DNA from: B30-G6 sp964633115
GTDB taxonomy: Bacteria > Desulfobacterota > Desulfobacteria > Desulfobacterales > B30-G6
NCBI GenBank assembly: GCA_964633115.1
Contig: CAZWEO010000015.1
Coordinates: 4,003-68,002, forward strand
Direction: 5' to 3'
DNA: 64,000 bases
Under the pieces are notes generated by a model. That model had not been told where the DNA came from. It saw only the letters and a program-made list of their open reading frames with translations, and searched no databases. The position numbers were made by a program, and so were the translations under genes. Within the stretch, counting starts at the first letter, position 1. Each line of letters starts with the position of its first letter. Below are positions 24,948-34,856 of this stretch, piece by piece.

Positions 24948-27900
24948 ATATCTTCCGATTCATTATCCGCCAGGGGCGGATCTTCACGCTGGTCGTCATA
25001 ATTCTCCCAATAATCGCCGGCACCTACGCCTATCAATCACTGCCCAAAGAGGGTGAGCCGGAGATTGCTGTCCCCCATGCCATCGTTGTCACGGCGTATC
25101 CGGGCGCATCGCCCAGCGAAATCGAAAGCCTGGTCACCAATCCCCTTGAAGAAGCTTTGAGCGATCTTAAGGATGTGGACGAGATGCGTTCCTCATCAGC
25201 CGAGTCCGTTTCCGTGATTGTCATCGATTTTGTGGTGGATGCAGACCTGGAGCTTTCCCTGCAACGCGTCCGGGATAAAGTGACCGATGCCCAGAAGGAA
25301 TTGCCCGAAGAGGCAGAAGATTCGACAGTGTCGGAAATCAGCTTCAGTGACATTCCTATCATGCTGGTATCCGTGGTCGGTGATTTGGAACCAGTTTTAC
25401 TCAAACGCCTGGCCGAAGATGTGGCCGACGAGCTGGCCTTGATGCCGGAAGTTCTTTCTACGGATGTGACCGGTGGCAGAACCCGGGAAATTCACATCTA
25501 TCTGGATCCCAACCGGCTCAACCAGTTTGGCTTGACGATCCTGGATGTTTACAATGCGGTTAAACAATCGGATATCAACATTCCCGGGGGTATGGTCAAC
25601 ATCCCCGAGCGGCGCTTCCTTCTGCGTACACTTACTGAAATCAAAAATGTAACCGATTACGAAAGGGTTCCCCTGATCCGCCGAGGGGACCGCGTAGTTT
25701 TTTTAGGTGATGTCGGCATGGTCTTGGACGGACACCGGGAGGACGTCAGCTATTCGCGTGTGGATGGCAAACCGTCTGTCTCCATCGCTGTAAAAAAACG
25801 GGTGGGAGCAAATGTTCTGCAAACATCGGCCAAAGTTCGCAAAGCCATCGAAAGCATAGAGAAACGCTTTCCGGCCGGGGTCCGCATGGTGGTCACAGCC
25901 GATCAGGCCAAATACATTCAGCAGGGCTTCGATACCATGAACAACTCCGCCGTTACGGGTCTGATCATCGTGATCGTGGTGCTTTATTTTGCCATGGGAT
26001 TCAGGAATTCCATCATTACCTCCCTATCCATTCCCCTGTCGTTGCTGATCACATTCATACTGCTCAAGGTTTTCGGCCAGACCAATAACAACATGGTCCG
26101 GTTCTCCCTGGTGCTCTGCATCGGCCTGCTGGTGGACAACGCCATCATTGTGGTGGAAAATGTCTATCATCACTATCAATTGGGCAAGGAACGATTGGCT
26201 GCCGTCATCGACGGGGTCACGGAAATTGCCGCACCGGTTATCTCTGCAACCCTGACGACCATGGCCGCCTTCCTGCCGATTCTTCTGATGACGGGAACCA
26301 CGGGCGAATACATGGGCTTTTTACCCAAGACGGTCACCATTGCGCTGTCTGCGTCCCTAATCGTTTCCTTGATCGCCAACCCATTGTTACTGTCCCGGTT
26401 CATGAAGCGCTCCGTCAAGGATGGCCGTATCGTGCGACCCGAGGAAGACTTGGCCTTTTTAAAAAAGGTTTATGTGCGTCTGGTTTCGTCAGCCTTGAAC
26501 CACCGTTTCGTAGTTGTTTTACTGACCATTTGCAGTATGGCATGGGCCATCAGCCTGGTAGGAATGAATGTCGTCAAGATCGAAATGTTCCCGGACATCG
26601 ATTTCGATTACATCTATATTCCCATCGAAACACCCACGGGCACAGATGTGGAAACCACCGACGCCATCGCCAGACGGGTGGAAAATATCGTGACCGACAT
26701 GGTACCAGAGGCCACCCAGGTGGTTTCGGCGGTGGGATATAGGGGCCAGAGCGCCTATGAATTGTCCTTTGGCCAGGGTACCGTTAGCCATTTTGCCGAA
26801 ATTACCGTCGAGCTTCTGGACGGCAAGGAATTTGCTCGGGCTTCCCACCTGGAGATTCAGCAGCGCATCCGGGAGCGCTTGGAAAAAATTCCGGGTGCCG
26901 CCATCCGCTTCCGGCCGCTGTCCTGGGGACCACCGACCTTTGCACCCATTGTGGTGAAAGTCCTCGGCCCAGAAATTGCGGTGCTGCGGGAAATTTCCAG
27001 CGAGATAAAAACGCGTTTGTCCCGCATCATTGGGGTAGTAGATGTCAAAGATGATTTTGAGAATGCCCCTCCAGAACTGCGGGTAACGATTGACCGTGAG
27101 AAATCGGCATCGCTGGGCATCCCTTTGGATCAGCTGGCCATGACGTTGCGTGGCGCTACGGCCGGCCTGGATATCCGGGAGTTCCGGGATGAAATGGATG
27201 TATCCAAAAAATACGATGTACGCGTACGGTTTTCGCCGGCATCACGGACCACGCCCAGTATGCTGGAAAAAGTCAAGATACGGTCGGACACCGGTGTACT
27301 GGTGCCGCTGGCCAACATTGCCGGGTTTTCCCAGGGACCGGGGATCAGCAGAATCGGGCATGTGGACCGGCGCAGGGTTGTGCGCGTATCAGCACGAAAC
27401 GAAGGCCGGCCGGCTGTGGAGATTTCCAAAGAGCTCATCAAGCAGCTATCCTCGTTTGAGCTGCCCCAGGGTTATACCTTCGATTTTAGCGGTGAGCACC
27501 GGGAAACCGAGGAATCCTTTGCCAGTTTGAAACTGGCCTATCTGATCGCGTTTATCCTTATTTTTGCTTTGTTGGTGACGCAATTCAATTCTTATTTTCA
27601 GCCCTTGGCCATTATGTCGGCCCTGCCTTTGTCGATTGTGGGCGCCATATTCGGATTGCTGGTCACCGGCAACAATTTTTCGATCATGAGTTTTGTCGGC
27701 CTGGTGGGTCTGACCGGCATCGTAGTCAACGACTCCATCGTTCTGGTTGACTGCATCAACAACAAGCGCAAGGAACAAATGACTCTCTTCGAGGCAATTA
27801 CGGCTGCCGGACAGCAGAGACTGCGGCCCATTATTTCGACCACCCTCTCGACCATCGGCGGCATCATTATCCTGACCATTACTGATAAGCTGTGGGAAGG

Positions 27901-28627
27901 ATTGGGGGTGGTGATCATCTTCGGCATCGGTTTCGCCACGGTGCTGACCCTGGTGGTCGTACCGGTGATGTACTCGCTTTTTGAAAACCTGGGCTACTAC
28001 ACTATTTCCGCCTTCAAGGGGCCCCGGTTTCAATCCTTGCCGGTAGGCAAAAGTTTTTTTCTGTCAAGACGGCGCGGTGCCAAGTTTTGGGTCGCATTGA
28101 TGTTGTTGGCCCAGCTGGCGGCCTTTGTAGCTGGTGGGTATCTGTTGGTGCCTGAAGCAATTCGCACGTGGACGGAAGCGCATTTCCAGGCGCCTGATCT
28201 TGTAAAACTGGTGATTGAGATTGTCGTGTTTGTCCTGGCCTTGGGATTGCAGGGAATCGGTGTCTTGCTGGTGCTGATGATTCCGACCTGGACGGGACTG
28301 TTTTTTCTCATGGGACGCCGGACGGCGGAAATGCATTATGCCGATGTCACTGCCGATGGCATCACCCTGACATCACCGGTTGAGTCTCTCTTTTTGCCGG
28401 GCGATTCGATCAGTCGGGTAAAATATTCTAGACTCACGAGACGGTTGACCATTCGTGCCGGCAAACGGCGCGTGAAGCTGCACGCAGTCGTGACGGCGAA
28501 AAGAAAACTCCAAAGGCTGCCGCTCAAGACCTGGCTTGCCACTCCTTCGCCGTCCCGTGCAGATCTTAGAACCGGCATGCAAGAGTTGAAAGCCGCTGTG
28601 GATGCACTCATGACGAATCGGCATTGA
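24944..28627 (+). CDS. RND efflux permease (AcrB-type) with extra C-terminal membrane/PH-like domain
   Basis: A 1227-residue RND permease. The first ~1015 residues follow AcrB: an N-terminal helix, two porter regions, and transmembrane helices with the proton-relay segment GLLVDNAIIVVEN at about residue 398, where the second Asp of AcrB (Asp408) is Asn. A second half contains GLTGIVVNDSIVLVD. Typical AcrB-like pumps end near residue 1040. Here about 200 more residues follow, with two or three hydrophobic helices (VALMLLAQLAAFVAGGYLLV and VIEIVVFVLALGLQGIGVLL) and a basic C-terminal beta-rich part (ADGITLTSPVESLFLPGDSI) that looks like a bacterial PH-type domain. It probably exports lipophilic compounds with the adaptor encoded upstream. 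Confidence 0.92.
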   Translation: MNIFRFIIRQGRIFTLVVIILPIIAGTYAYQSLPKEGEPEIAVPHAIVVTAYPGASPSEIESLVTNPLEEALSDLKDVDEMRSSSAESVSVIVIDFVVDADLELSLQRVRDKVTDAQKELPEEAEDSTVSEISFSDIPIMLVSVVGDLEPVLLKRLAEDVADELALMPEVLSTDVTGGRTREIHIYLDPNRLNQFGLTILDVYNAVKQSDINIPGGMVNIPERRFLLRTLTEIKNVTDYERVPLIRRGDRVVFLGDVGMVLDGHREDVSYSRVDGKPSVSIAVKKRVGANVLQTSAKVRKAIESIEKRFPAGVRMVVTADQAKYIQQGFDTMNNSAVTGLIIVIVVLYFAMGFRNSIITSLSIPLSLLITFILLKVFGQTNNNMVRFSLVLCIGLLVDNAIIVVENVYHHYQLGKERLAAVIDGVTEIAAPVISATLTTMAAFLPILLMTGTTGEYMGFLPKTVTIALSASLIVSLIANPLLLSRFMKRSVKDGRIVRPEEDLAFLKKVYVRLVSSALNHRFVVVLLTICSMAWAISLVGMNVVKIEMFPDIDFDYIYIPIETPTGTDVETTDAIARRVENIVTDMVPEATQVVSAVGYRGQSAYELSFGQGTVSHFAEITVELLDGKEFARASHLEIQQRIRERLEKIPGAAIRFRPLSWGPPTFAPIVVKVLGPEIAVLREISSEIKTRLSRIIGVVDVKDDFENAPPELRVTIDREKSASLGIPLDQLAMTLRGATAGLDIREFRDEMDVSKKYDVRVRFSPASRTTPSMLEKVKIRSDTGVLVPLANIAGFSQGPGISRIGHVDRRRVVRVSARNEGRPAVEISKELIKQLSSFELPQGYTFDFSGEHRETEESFASLKLAYLIAFILIFALLVTQFNSYFQPLAIMSALPLSIVGAIFGLLVTGNNFSIMSFVGLVGLTGIVVNDSIVLVDCINNKRKEQMTLFEAITAAGQQRLRPIISTTLSTIGGIIILTITDKLWEGLGVVIIFGIGFATVLTLVVVPVMYSLFENLGYYTISAFKGPRFQSLPVGKSFFLSRRRGAKFWVALMLLAQLAAFVAGGYLLVPEAIRTWTEAHFQAPDLVKLVIEIVVFVLALGLQGIGVLLVLMIPTWTGLFFLMGRRTAEMHYADVTADGITLTSPVESLFLPGDSISRVKYSRLTRRLTIRAGKRRVKLHAVVTAKRKLQRLPLKTWLATPSPSRADLRTGMQELKAAVDALMTNRH

Positions 28628-28795
28628 TCGCAGCGCTGTTTCCGTAAAACTTAAGGGATAGAAATTTTGCCGCAACCCAACGGCGGATAAACCCGCCAAA
28701 CCGACGCTGGGCATGCCGTTTGCACCAAAGCGCCGAACGCCGCGTTGCATTAAATCGCATCTACGATTTTATTTCCGGGTTAAGAAAGCCAAGTA

Positions 28796-29428
28796 ATGCA
28801 AGACTACCAATATATTGCCCCGTGGTATGATTTCTTGTTGCGGCCATTTATTAAAACCATCCGCCGCGATGTACTCAAGATGGTCCTTGCCATAAAACCT
28901 GGGTTGGTTCTGGATGTGGCCTGTGGTACGGGAGACCAGCTAGGTCTCTTGGCAAATCACCATATTAACGCCGTCGGCATCGATCTTTCCGAGCCCATGC
29001 TGCGTCAATGTCGCCAGTCAAACCCGGCTGCAGTCTGTTTGTTACAGGACGGCACAGCCATGGCTTTCCAACCAGCCTCTTTTGATCTGGTTATGATATC
29101 CTTTGCCTTGCATGAATGCGGCTGGTCTGTGGCTGTCGGCATGCTGGATGAGATTTATGGGGTCCTTAAACCCGATGGTCATCTGCTAATTGTAGACTTT
29201 GCAGATTTGAAACAGATCCATGCCCATGTGCGCCTTGGCATCAGCACGATTGAGTTCTTGGCCGGTCGCCGCCATTACCGAAATTTCCGTCACTATCTTC
29301 ACAACGGCGGTCTGCCGGCTTTGATCGATTCGAACCGATTCAGCTTGCTAAAATCTCGCCCGCGCGCATCCGGCAGCATCGCAATCCAGCAGTATAGATG
29401 TCTCAAAGCCAAACCCTTCAATCAGTAG
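28796..29428 (+). CDS. Class I SAM-dependent methyltransferase
   Basis: A 210-residue small-molecule methyltransferase of the UbiE/type-11 group. Motif I is VLDVACGTGDQLGLLA, motif post-I is AVGIDLSEPML, then LLQDGTAMAFQPASFDLVMI and LKPDGHLLIVDFADL. The C-terminal region with FLAGRRHYRNFRHYLHNGGL may bind the substrate. It lies 168 bp after the RND permease on the same strand and may or may not be co-transcribed. The substrate (a lipid, quinone or phospholipid headgroup) is unknown. Confidence 0.87.
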   Translation: MQDYQYIAPWYDFLLRPFIKTIRRDVLKMVLAIKPGLVLDVACGTGDQLGLLANHHINAVGIDLSEPMLRQCRQSNPAAVCLLQDGTAMAFQPASFDLVMISFALHECGWSVAVGMLDEIYGVLKPDGHLLIVDFADLKQIHAHVRLGISTIEFLAGRRHYRNFRHYLHNGGLPALIDSNRFSLLKSRPRASGSIAIQQYRCLKAKPFNQ

Positions 29429-29449
29429 CATGTATAATATTCGAAACCA

Positions 29450-29891
29450 TTATGTAGCTGTGCGATATTGCGCAATCTGTCTTGATATGGCGATCAACTG
29501 ATCGTTTTGGTCCCAAATTTCCCCATCTTCTTCTAAAAGACCGCAGGTAATAAAACGTGTCCGGAAAATACATTTCAACCATGTTGTTTGGGGTATGTTT
29601 CGAACATTGACCGAAAACTCCAGGGTCGGTACCCAGGCAACCATGCCTTGACTGGTTAAAACTGCTGGTGGAAACGAATCGGCAGCCAGGAGAATACCAA
29701 AAATATCAAAAGGCCGGTCATCTTTAAACTTGATATAGCCCCGCATTTCTGATGTGCCCGACAAGTCTCCTGAAAGCCATCAAATAGCCCCCGTCGGGAA
29801 CACCATTGATGGACCAGTTATCGGCAATGATTCCTGAAAACAACCGATCCGTTTCCGTATGAAGTCGAATATCCCTGTCGAATTGATGCAT
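29450..29891 (-). pseudogene. Acyl-CoA thioesterase family gene with internal deletion and frameshift
   Basis: The N-terminal piece starts at ATG 29891 (AAGGAAAC ribosome binding site) and reads MHQFDRDIRLHTETDRLFSG, then GVPDGGYLMA, the start of a TesB-like/acyl-CoA thioesterase. It goes out of frame near 29765. The C-terminal half (RGYIKFKDDRPFDIFGILLA, then PPAVLTSQGMVAWVPTLEFS) continues in another frame to a stop at 29450. About 100 residues expected between the two halves are missing, so this is a deletion scar rather than a single-base error. The remaining parts lack the middle hotdog strands, and the product cannot be functional. Confidence 0.75.
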
Positions 29892-29969
29892 AATTGTTTC
29901 CTTTATGCGGATTTGAAAAATTTTATACCTGGATCTTGCGCGGGTTGGAGGCTTCCATAGGCAAGGCAT

Positions 29970-30831
29970 CCAAGGGTGAAGTCGTAGTGTTTTACTTCGA
30001 ATCCTTGGTAACGCAGCATATGGGAGCCTCCGGTCCGCCCTTTGGGTGAAATTTGATAATTAAATTTGGCTATCAACCTTTTAACCTAATAGGATGATTG
30101 AACATAAATTGATATTGGCTCTGAATCCGTTAGTAATGGAGTTTTGCAAGAAGTTTATCAAAGTTCATGCAGGATTCAGGTATTAAGTAGTTTGTTTATC
30201 TTTACCCTTTTAACCTTGGTAGTTATTATACGAATTACTTCCCTTTGGGCAAGCTAACAACATAGGCTTTGTTCGAAATATTTCCATTATAGCTATTGTC
30301 ATAATAACGTTCCGATTCGAAGGAAAAGCGAGACGTCTATTTTTTTCAGAACATTAATTTGACAACCGCTACATACGTCCCAAAAACGAAAGGTTAGTCG
30401 AACGTCGACTAACCTTCGTATACCGTCTAAACACTTTCCGCAACGAGGCCACCATCCTCTGTTATTGGACCATGAACCATCGGTGACATGACTCTGATCC
30501 AAGCGACAGGAACTCCCCAAGGCTGCTCTTTCCGGGAGAGACATAGGGAACTTTTAATTTTCCTTTCCGGGGAAATATTAAAATATTCCTGTAGGCAGCG
30601 TGCTTAGTTTTTTTCTCATTTGATCAAATGATCATTCACTGCTTCTATTCATGCAATTTGCATGCAATTGTGTCAAAAACTTATTCCGTTTTTCATAACC
30701 CACATTTATTGCAAACAATTACAACCGAATATTTTTTTCCGATGAGCATTTCGGCGCCTTAACCGGTTTTCTGAGCAGTATGAAAAAATGTCAATATTAT
30801 GGCATTGTCTACCCAATTTTTCAATTCAGGA
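29970..30831. other. Intergenic region holding a strong hairpin and a possible unannotated RNA
   Basis: An 862-bp gap between the thioesterase remnant and the second PrkA-type gene. It holds a near-perfect 12-bp hairpin (30390-30416) followed on the minus strand by TTTCGTTTTT. Upstream of it is a GC-richer stretch (30420-30560) unlike the AT-rich surroundings. There is also a tandem ATGCAATT/TGCATGCAATT element near 30654. No convincing protein-coding gene is visible. Confidence 0.5.
30390..30416 (-). terminator. Strong 12-bp hairpin with following T-rich tract
   Basis: AAGGTTAGTCGA and TCGACTAACCTT form a perfect 12-bp stem with a 3-nt loop. On the minus strand it is followed by TTTCGTTTTT, typical of an intrinsic terminator. 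It lies about 420 bp after the prkA-spoVR operon on the same strand, too far for simple operon termination, so it may end a separate small RNA starting near 30580. Confidence 0.55.
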
Positions 30832-33180
30832 CTAAGACTTAGCATATTTTTGAGCCAGATCATTGTCAATTACATAAATGCATACCTCTTTGGCACCCTG
30901 CTCAGTATATTTACTTTTGGTGCACAGATTATTGATTAGAAATGTGACGTCCTCACGAATGCGCTCGTCGTGAGATTTGAAAGAATCCTCATTGAAATCT
31001 TTGATAGCTTGACGAAAGTTTTCATTCTTAAGCAAAGGTTCCATGACCTTTTCCTTTAAATTGTGAATGTAGCGCTCATGCAGGGACTGGTAGAGTTCGG
31101 TTTCGGTAATCGGGATCCCCTCCATCATGACCTCCTGAGTGAGCGTTTTGGTCGTATAGGTTTTCTGAGTATCCTCACGAAAAGAGTGCCTGTCGGCTTC
31201 ATTGGCTTCCTCACTCAACAGATGGTTTTCGATTGCTGAGAAAAAGACTTCGCTGATTTCAATTTCATCACCCGTATAACTGCTCTTCGCTTTGGTGCCG
31301 ATTTCAAAATTAGTGGCAAAAAGGTAATTCTGAATGTCTTTTGATATTTGCTCCTCATTGTAATAATACAGCGATTCTTTGACTTCTTGTAATACGGTGT
31401 AGTCATACATAACCAATAAAGACGTTAGAAAATTCTCGGGGATTTCCTTAAAAAGATCGCGACGTACCTTACTAAAAAATAGGCACATGGTGGACATATC
31501 GATAAGCTTATCCTCTTTGGCATATCTTGAATAAAACTGACCGAATATTTTAATGGAATCTCTTCCGGATAAGCCTTTGTTGCCCTCAAGTAAAGCCTCG
31601 GCGATAATTTTTCGACGACGCTTGGCCGTAAATCGTTTGCGGTCTTCCTCTGTAAGCCACGAAGGTATATGGCCGGTATAGATCTCCATTTTCAATAGTT
31701 GCAAATTTTCATCACAATAAAGCTTATACTTTTTGGGATCGCCGATCCATTCCAAAGCGGCTTCAGATTTGATTAACATGCGGGTGGCAATAATGACGCG
31801 TGTAAAATTATGCAATACGCGCGGTAGGAATCGATCATCAATATGTTTTCCAAAAATATTTCGGTAGATAGCCACTTCCGTATTCAAATCCAGCACATAG
31901 GGGATGTTGATATATTCAATTCGATCGGAAAAAGATTGCAGATTTTGAATATTCTTCTTATCTTCCGGGTTCATCAGGGCAATCAGGAGTGAGTTCACAT
32001 TCTCCTCGATATCCTCAACCTTGTGGACCCCTTCACTGATGATATTATGCAGTTCGATCAAACGATCTATGTTGTGAGATTTTATATCCATCAAGGCATA
32101 GATACCATTGTTGGTCTTGGCATAACGGGAAAAGATATACTTAACCTGGTTGCTGTCTCTTAATAGGTTGTTAATACGATTTTGCAGGACGGGATTACCC
32201 ATAATGTTTTGACGGATGGGCCGGTCGCCGGGGTTAAACACACTGATACCTTCACCCAAACGCCGATTGAACTGATAGGGACGTGCATAGAGCATTTTAA
32301 AAACGTCCATGGGACTGTTTAGCCGCCTCACAAGCGCTCCGTATATGGAACTGCAGATGGTGCAGGAATGTTCTCTAAATATCCATTCATACTCTTTTTC
32401 GGTAAAGAGTTTCCATTTGAATTCATCGTTGGTCAGCAGGGCATCGAGAAATTTGCGACGATGATCCTTTGGAATCATTACAATGGGATGGTCATGGCTG
32501 GGACAGGGGATCTCGATAAAGTTACCGTTGATCGGATTTTTTAGGTGTTCCGCCCGAATCATATCATCCGTTTCCAGAGCGCAGGGCAATACCGTCTCAT
32601 TATCAGCTTCATCCGTGTTTTCGGGTAGCGCGGTGTCCCCTGTGTAACGAATCACGCGTTCAAGAAAACCTGCTTGTTCGTCCTTGGTGAGTTGACACAG
32701 AACTCTTTGGTCGAGACGCCAAACCGCTTCAAATCGGGATCCTTCGTCTGACCGTGTATAGTCCTCAAATTTCATTACCAAATTGTTTAAAAATGTGCTT
32801 TTACCACATCCGGGCGGACCGTCAAAAATATAGATCTTATTCTGCTGAGTTCCCCGCCGCAAAGATTCCACCTGGGCCATAAAGCGGTTGGCAAACAGAC
32901 GGTCGGCGAAAAATGGGTGATCGGAACCTTCCACAAAAAGCTTGCTGCAATCATAGTGTACAAAATGGATGGATTCAGGATCGTTTGGATATTCGTCCTC
33001 CTCCTCATTGACGTAACACTTGATCATATCATGAAAAATCTGAAATACATTTCTCATTGCGGTATAAGGATTGTCGACCAGTATCTGTAAAAATTCTGCA
33101 AATGAAATCGTCGGTTGCGCGTGGCGATCGCCAATCTCGCGATCTAGATTCTGCAATGCCGTTTCTATCTGGTCGTTCAT
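30832..33180 (-). CDS. PrkA-type AAA+ serine protein kinase, second paralogue
   Basis: A 782-residue PrkA-family protein (AAA+ ATPase plus C-terminal PrkA domain). It starts at ATG 33180 (MNDQIETALQNLDREIGDRH), 5 bp after the spoVR stop; a longer frame would run into spoVR. Walker A is DGPPGCGKSTFLNNL at about residues 120-134, and a CTIC pair follows near residue 290, then ARPYQFNRRLGEGISVFNPG. It is longer than the first paralogue (782 against 686) with an insertion after the P-loop region (residues of about 160-260). PrkA/YeaG proteins are stress- and starvation-linked kinases or proteolytic regulators. This is the last gene of the four-gene operon, and its role next to the other PrkA is unknown. 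Confidence 0.88.
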   Translation of the reverse strand: MNDQIETALQNLDREIGDRHAQPTISFAEFLQILVDNPYTAMRNVFQIFHDMIKCYVNEEEDEYPNDPESIHFVHYDCSKLFVEGSDHPFFADRLFANRFMAQVESLRRGTQQNKIYIFDGPPGCGKSTFLNNLVMKFEDYTRSDEGSRFEAVWRLDQRVLCQLTKDEQAGFLERVIRYTGDTALPENTDEADNETVLPCALETDDMIRAEHLKNPINGNFIEIPCPSHDHPIVMIPKDHRRKFLDALLTNDEFKWKLFTEKEYEWIFREHSCTICSSIYGALVRRLNSPMDVFKMLYARPYQFNRRLGEGISVFNPGDRPIRQNIMGNPVLQNRINNLLRDSNQVKYIFSRYAKTNNGIYALMDIKSHNIDRLIELHNIISEGVHKVEDIEENVNSLLIALMNPEDKKNIQNLQSFSDRIEYINIPYVLDLNTEVAIYRNIFGKHIDDRFLPRVLHNFTRVIIATRMLIKSEAALEWIGDPKKYKLYCDENLQLLKMEIYTGHIPSWLTEEDRKRFTAKRRRKIIAEALLEGNKGLSGRDSIKIFGQFYSRYAKEDKLIDMSTMCLFFSKVRRDLFKEIPENFLTSLLVMYDYTVLQEVKESLYYYNEEQISKDIQNYLFATNFEIGTKAKSSYTGDEIEISEVFFSAIENHLLSEEANEADRHSFREDTQKTYTTKTLTQEVMMEGIPITETELYQSLHERYIHNLKEKVMEPLLKNENFRQAIKDFNEDSFKSHDERIREDVTFLINNLCTKSKYTEQGAKEVCIYVIDNDLAQKYAKS

Positions 33181-33185
33181 ATTTG

Positions 33186-34850
33186 CTACCTTTTTAGTTC
33201 TTTTTTCGTCAGCTTTCTGTTTTCCATGGTATACACAACCCGTTGCCATTTTCGTTCTTTAGGCTCGCTTATTTCCTTGGGCTTTGGAATGGAGAAGTAT
33301 CCTGTTGGCGGTCCACTTACGGCTGGTTTGGGTTCCGAAATCAACTCATGGGTTTCAAGATGTACGCTACCCCCCCACAGATATTCGATGCCCATCATGG
33401 TATTGGCGATGAATTCCTTAACCAAGGGTTTATCTTCGAATTGATGTACCAGATGTAAGCTGGTTTCATTGGTTCTATCCCCATCAATTGTGATATGCGG
33501 GGGATGATAGAGGGAACCCCGTAACATTTTTAAATAGTCTTCGCGTTTACGACTCTTTACATAATATTCCCATACCATGCGTTCCTTGTTTAGGCGCTTG
33601 CCGGCCACAAACAATTTGTAGCGTGTCAAAAAATCCTGGTTTAGAAAGCTATTAATGAACATGGAGTCACACCAGTTTTCACGGACATGGAAAATAAAGT
33701 CCTTGCCGTGTCCTGTTTTGGCATCGAATTGCTTTCGCTGGTTTTCGTCATGGATACGCTCAAAATCATAGCCGTAGCGGCCTTTGTCGGCCATTTCTTC
33801 AATCTGGAAGAAAAGACGCATCCCCAGCGCATATGGGTTCAATCCAACCCGCGGCAGCGAGGTGACATTGGCATGGGCCCTCGCAAACTCCACTTCGTGG
33901 CCCTTGATCCTTTCGTCTTCTAGAAAAAGTTTCTCATGCCAGAAACTTGCCCAGCCTTCGTTCATAATTTTGGTACGTATTTGGGGTTGAAAAAACAGGG
34001 ACGTTTTGCGCACGATTTGCATGACTGTCTTCATCCATTGATTTTCGTCGCTGTTTAAAAACTTGGATTTCGACATGATATACTGCAATAGGTCTCTATG
34101 GCGGGGAAGTGGTTTTTGGACGCGTTTCAGATACACAGATTCAAATTCAGGATGTGTTAGTTCTATTTCTGCAAAAAACAAATCTTGGCAGCGGGCTTTT
34201 TCATCCCGAACACATTGATTATATCGTTCAATCTCCTTGATATAGTCATTGATAGTGACCTTTAAAACCGATTGCAAAAAAATATCAAAATAAAAATCGA
34301 TTTTACTCATTTTGGTTGACGATTGAAATTCATTTAATAGCGTCAACTCATTATAATACCCCACCAGATTGTCGATTCCTCTCGAAAATTCAATGACATA
34401 GTCCACCCAGCGGCCGTGTTCTGACCTGAGCCGGGCGATAACACGTTTATCTGATAAAGCCTGGCCGGCAAAATCATAATCCCATGTATGACGAAAAAAG
34501 GCGTTGTTTTGAAAAAAATCGATATGCCCCAGTACATGATAGAATATCATGACGTTAAGCCAATCGGGGTTGTTGTCGTTGTAAAAGGATATGGCGGGTC
34601 TGGTATTGATTACAGTCTCATAAGGATTGCTCGGATAGAGTTCGTACTTTCCCTTCCCTTTCAGAATCTCAACATCATGAACCCAATAATCATACAAGGT
34701 TGGAATCATCACTTTTGGGGAAAGCTCAAGGAGATCGCGGTTGGTTACAATATATTCAAGGGATTCATCTTGGAATCGCAGCCCGGCATCGGCTGCACGG
34801 ACTTTACATCCCTCCATTATTTTCTTGGTATGCTGGTTGATAAGCTCCAT
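33186..34850 (-). CDS. spoVR: SpoVR/YcgB family protein
   Basis: A 554-residue SpoVR-family protein (typical length 470-510). Family features are YPSNPYETVINTRPAISFYN, HVLGHIDFFQNNAFF with the conserved His pair, NEGWASFWHEKLFL, LPRVGLNPYALGMRLFFQIE and the C-terminal ITIDGDRTNETSLHLVHQFE. In Bacillus SpoVR affects spore cortex formation. In non-sporulating bacteria the homologue YcgB is a stationary-phase protein of unknown chemistry that is genetically tied to PrkA and DUF444 proteins. It sits 6 bp after the DUF444 gene and 5 bp before the second prkA, so all are translated from one message. Confidence 0.92.
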   Translation of the reverse strand: MELINQHTKKIMEGCKVRAADAGLRFQDESLEYIVTNRDLLELSPKVMIPTLYDYWVHDVEILKGKGKYELYPSNPYETVINTRPAISFYNDNNPDWLNVMIFYHVLGHIDFFQNNAFFRHTWDYDFAGQALSDKRVIARLRSEHGRWVDYVIEFSRGIDNLVGYYNELTLLNEFQSSTKMSKIDFYFDIFLQSVLKVTINDYIKEIERYNQCVRDEKARCQDLFFAEIELTHPEFESVYLKRVQKPLPRHRDLLQYIMSKSKFLNSDENQWMKTVMQIVRKTSLFFQPQIRTKIMNEGWASFWHEKLFLEDERIKGHEVEFARAHANVTSLPRVGLNPYALGMRLFFQIEEMADKGRYGYDFERIHDENQRKQFDAKTGHGKDFIFHVRENWCDSMFINSFLNQDFLTRYKLFVAGKRLNKERMVWEYYVKSRKREDYLKMLRGSLYHPPHITIDGDRTNETSLHLVHQFEDKPLVKEFIANTMMGIEYLWGGSVHLETHELISEPKPAVSGPPTGYFSIPKPKEISEPKERKWQRVVYTMENRKLTKKELKR

Positions 34851-34856
34851 ATGAAT

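Noticed and set aside
30299..30544. 81-codon minus-strand frame with CGKC and CSGC pairs
   Set aside because: No family match, and it spans a terminator-like hairpin; the region looks like RNA or non-coding sequence.
30420..30560. Resemblance of a GTCACCGATGG segment to cyclic-di-GMP-I riboswitches
   Set aside because: The conserved core elements in the right order and spacing are absent, so it is not called.
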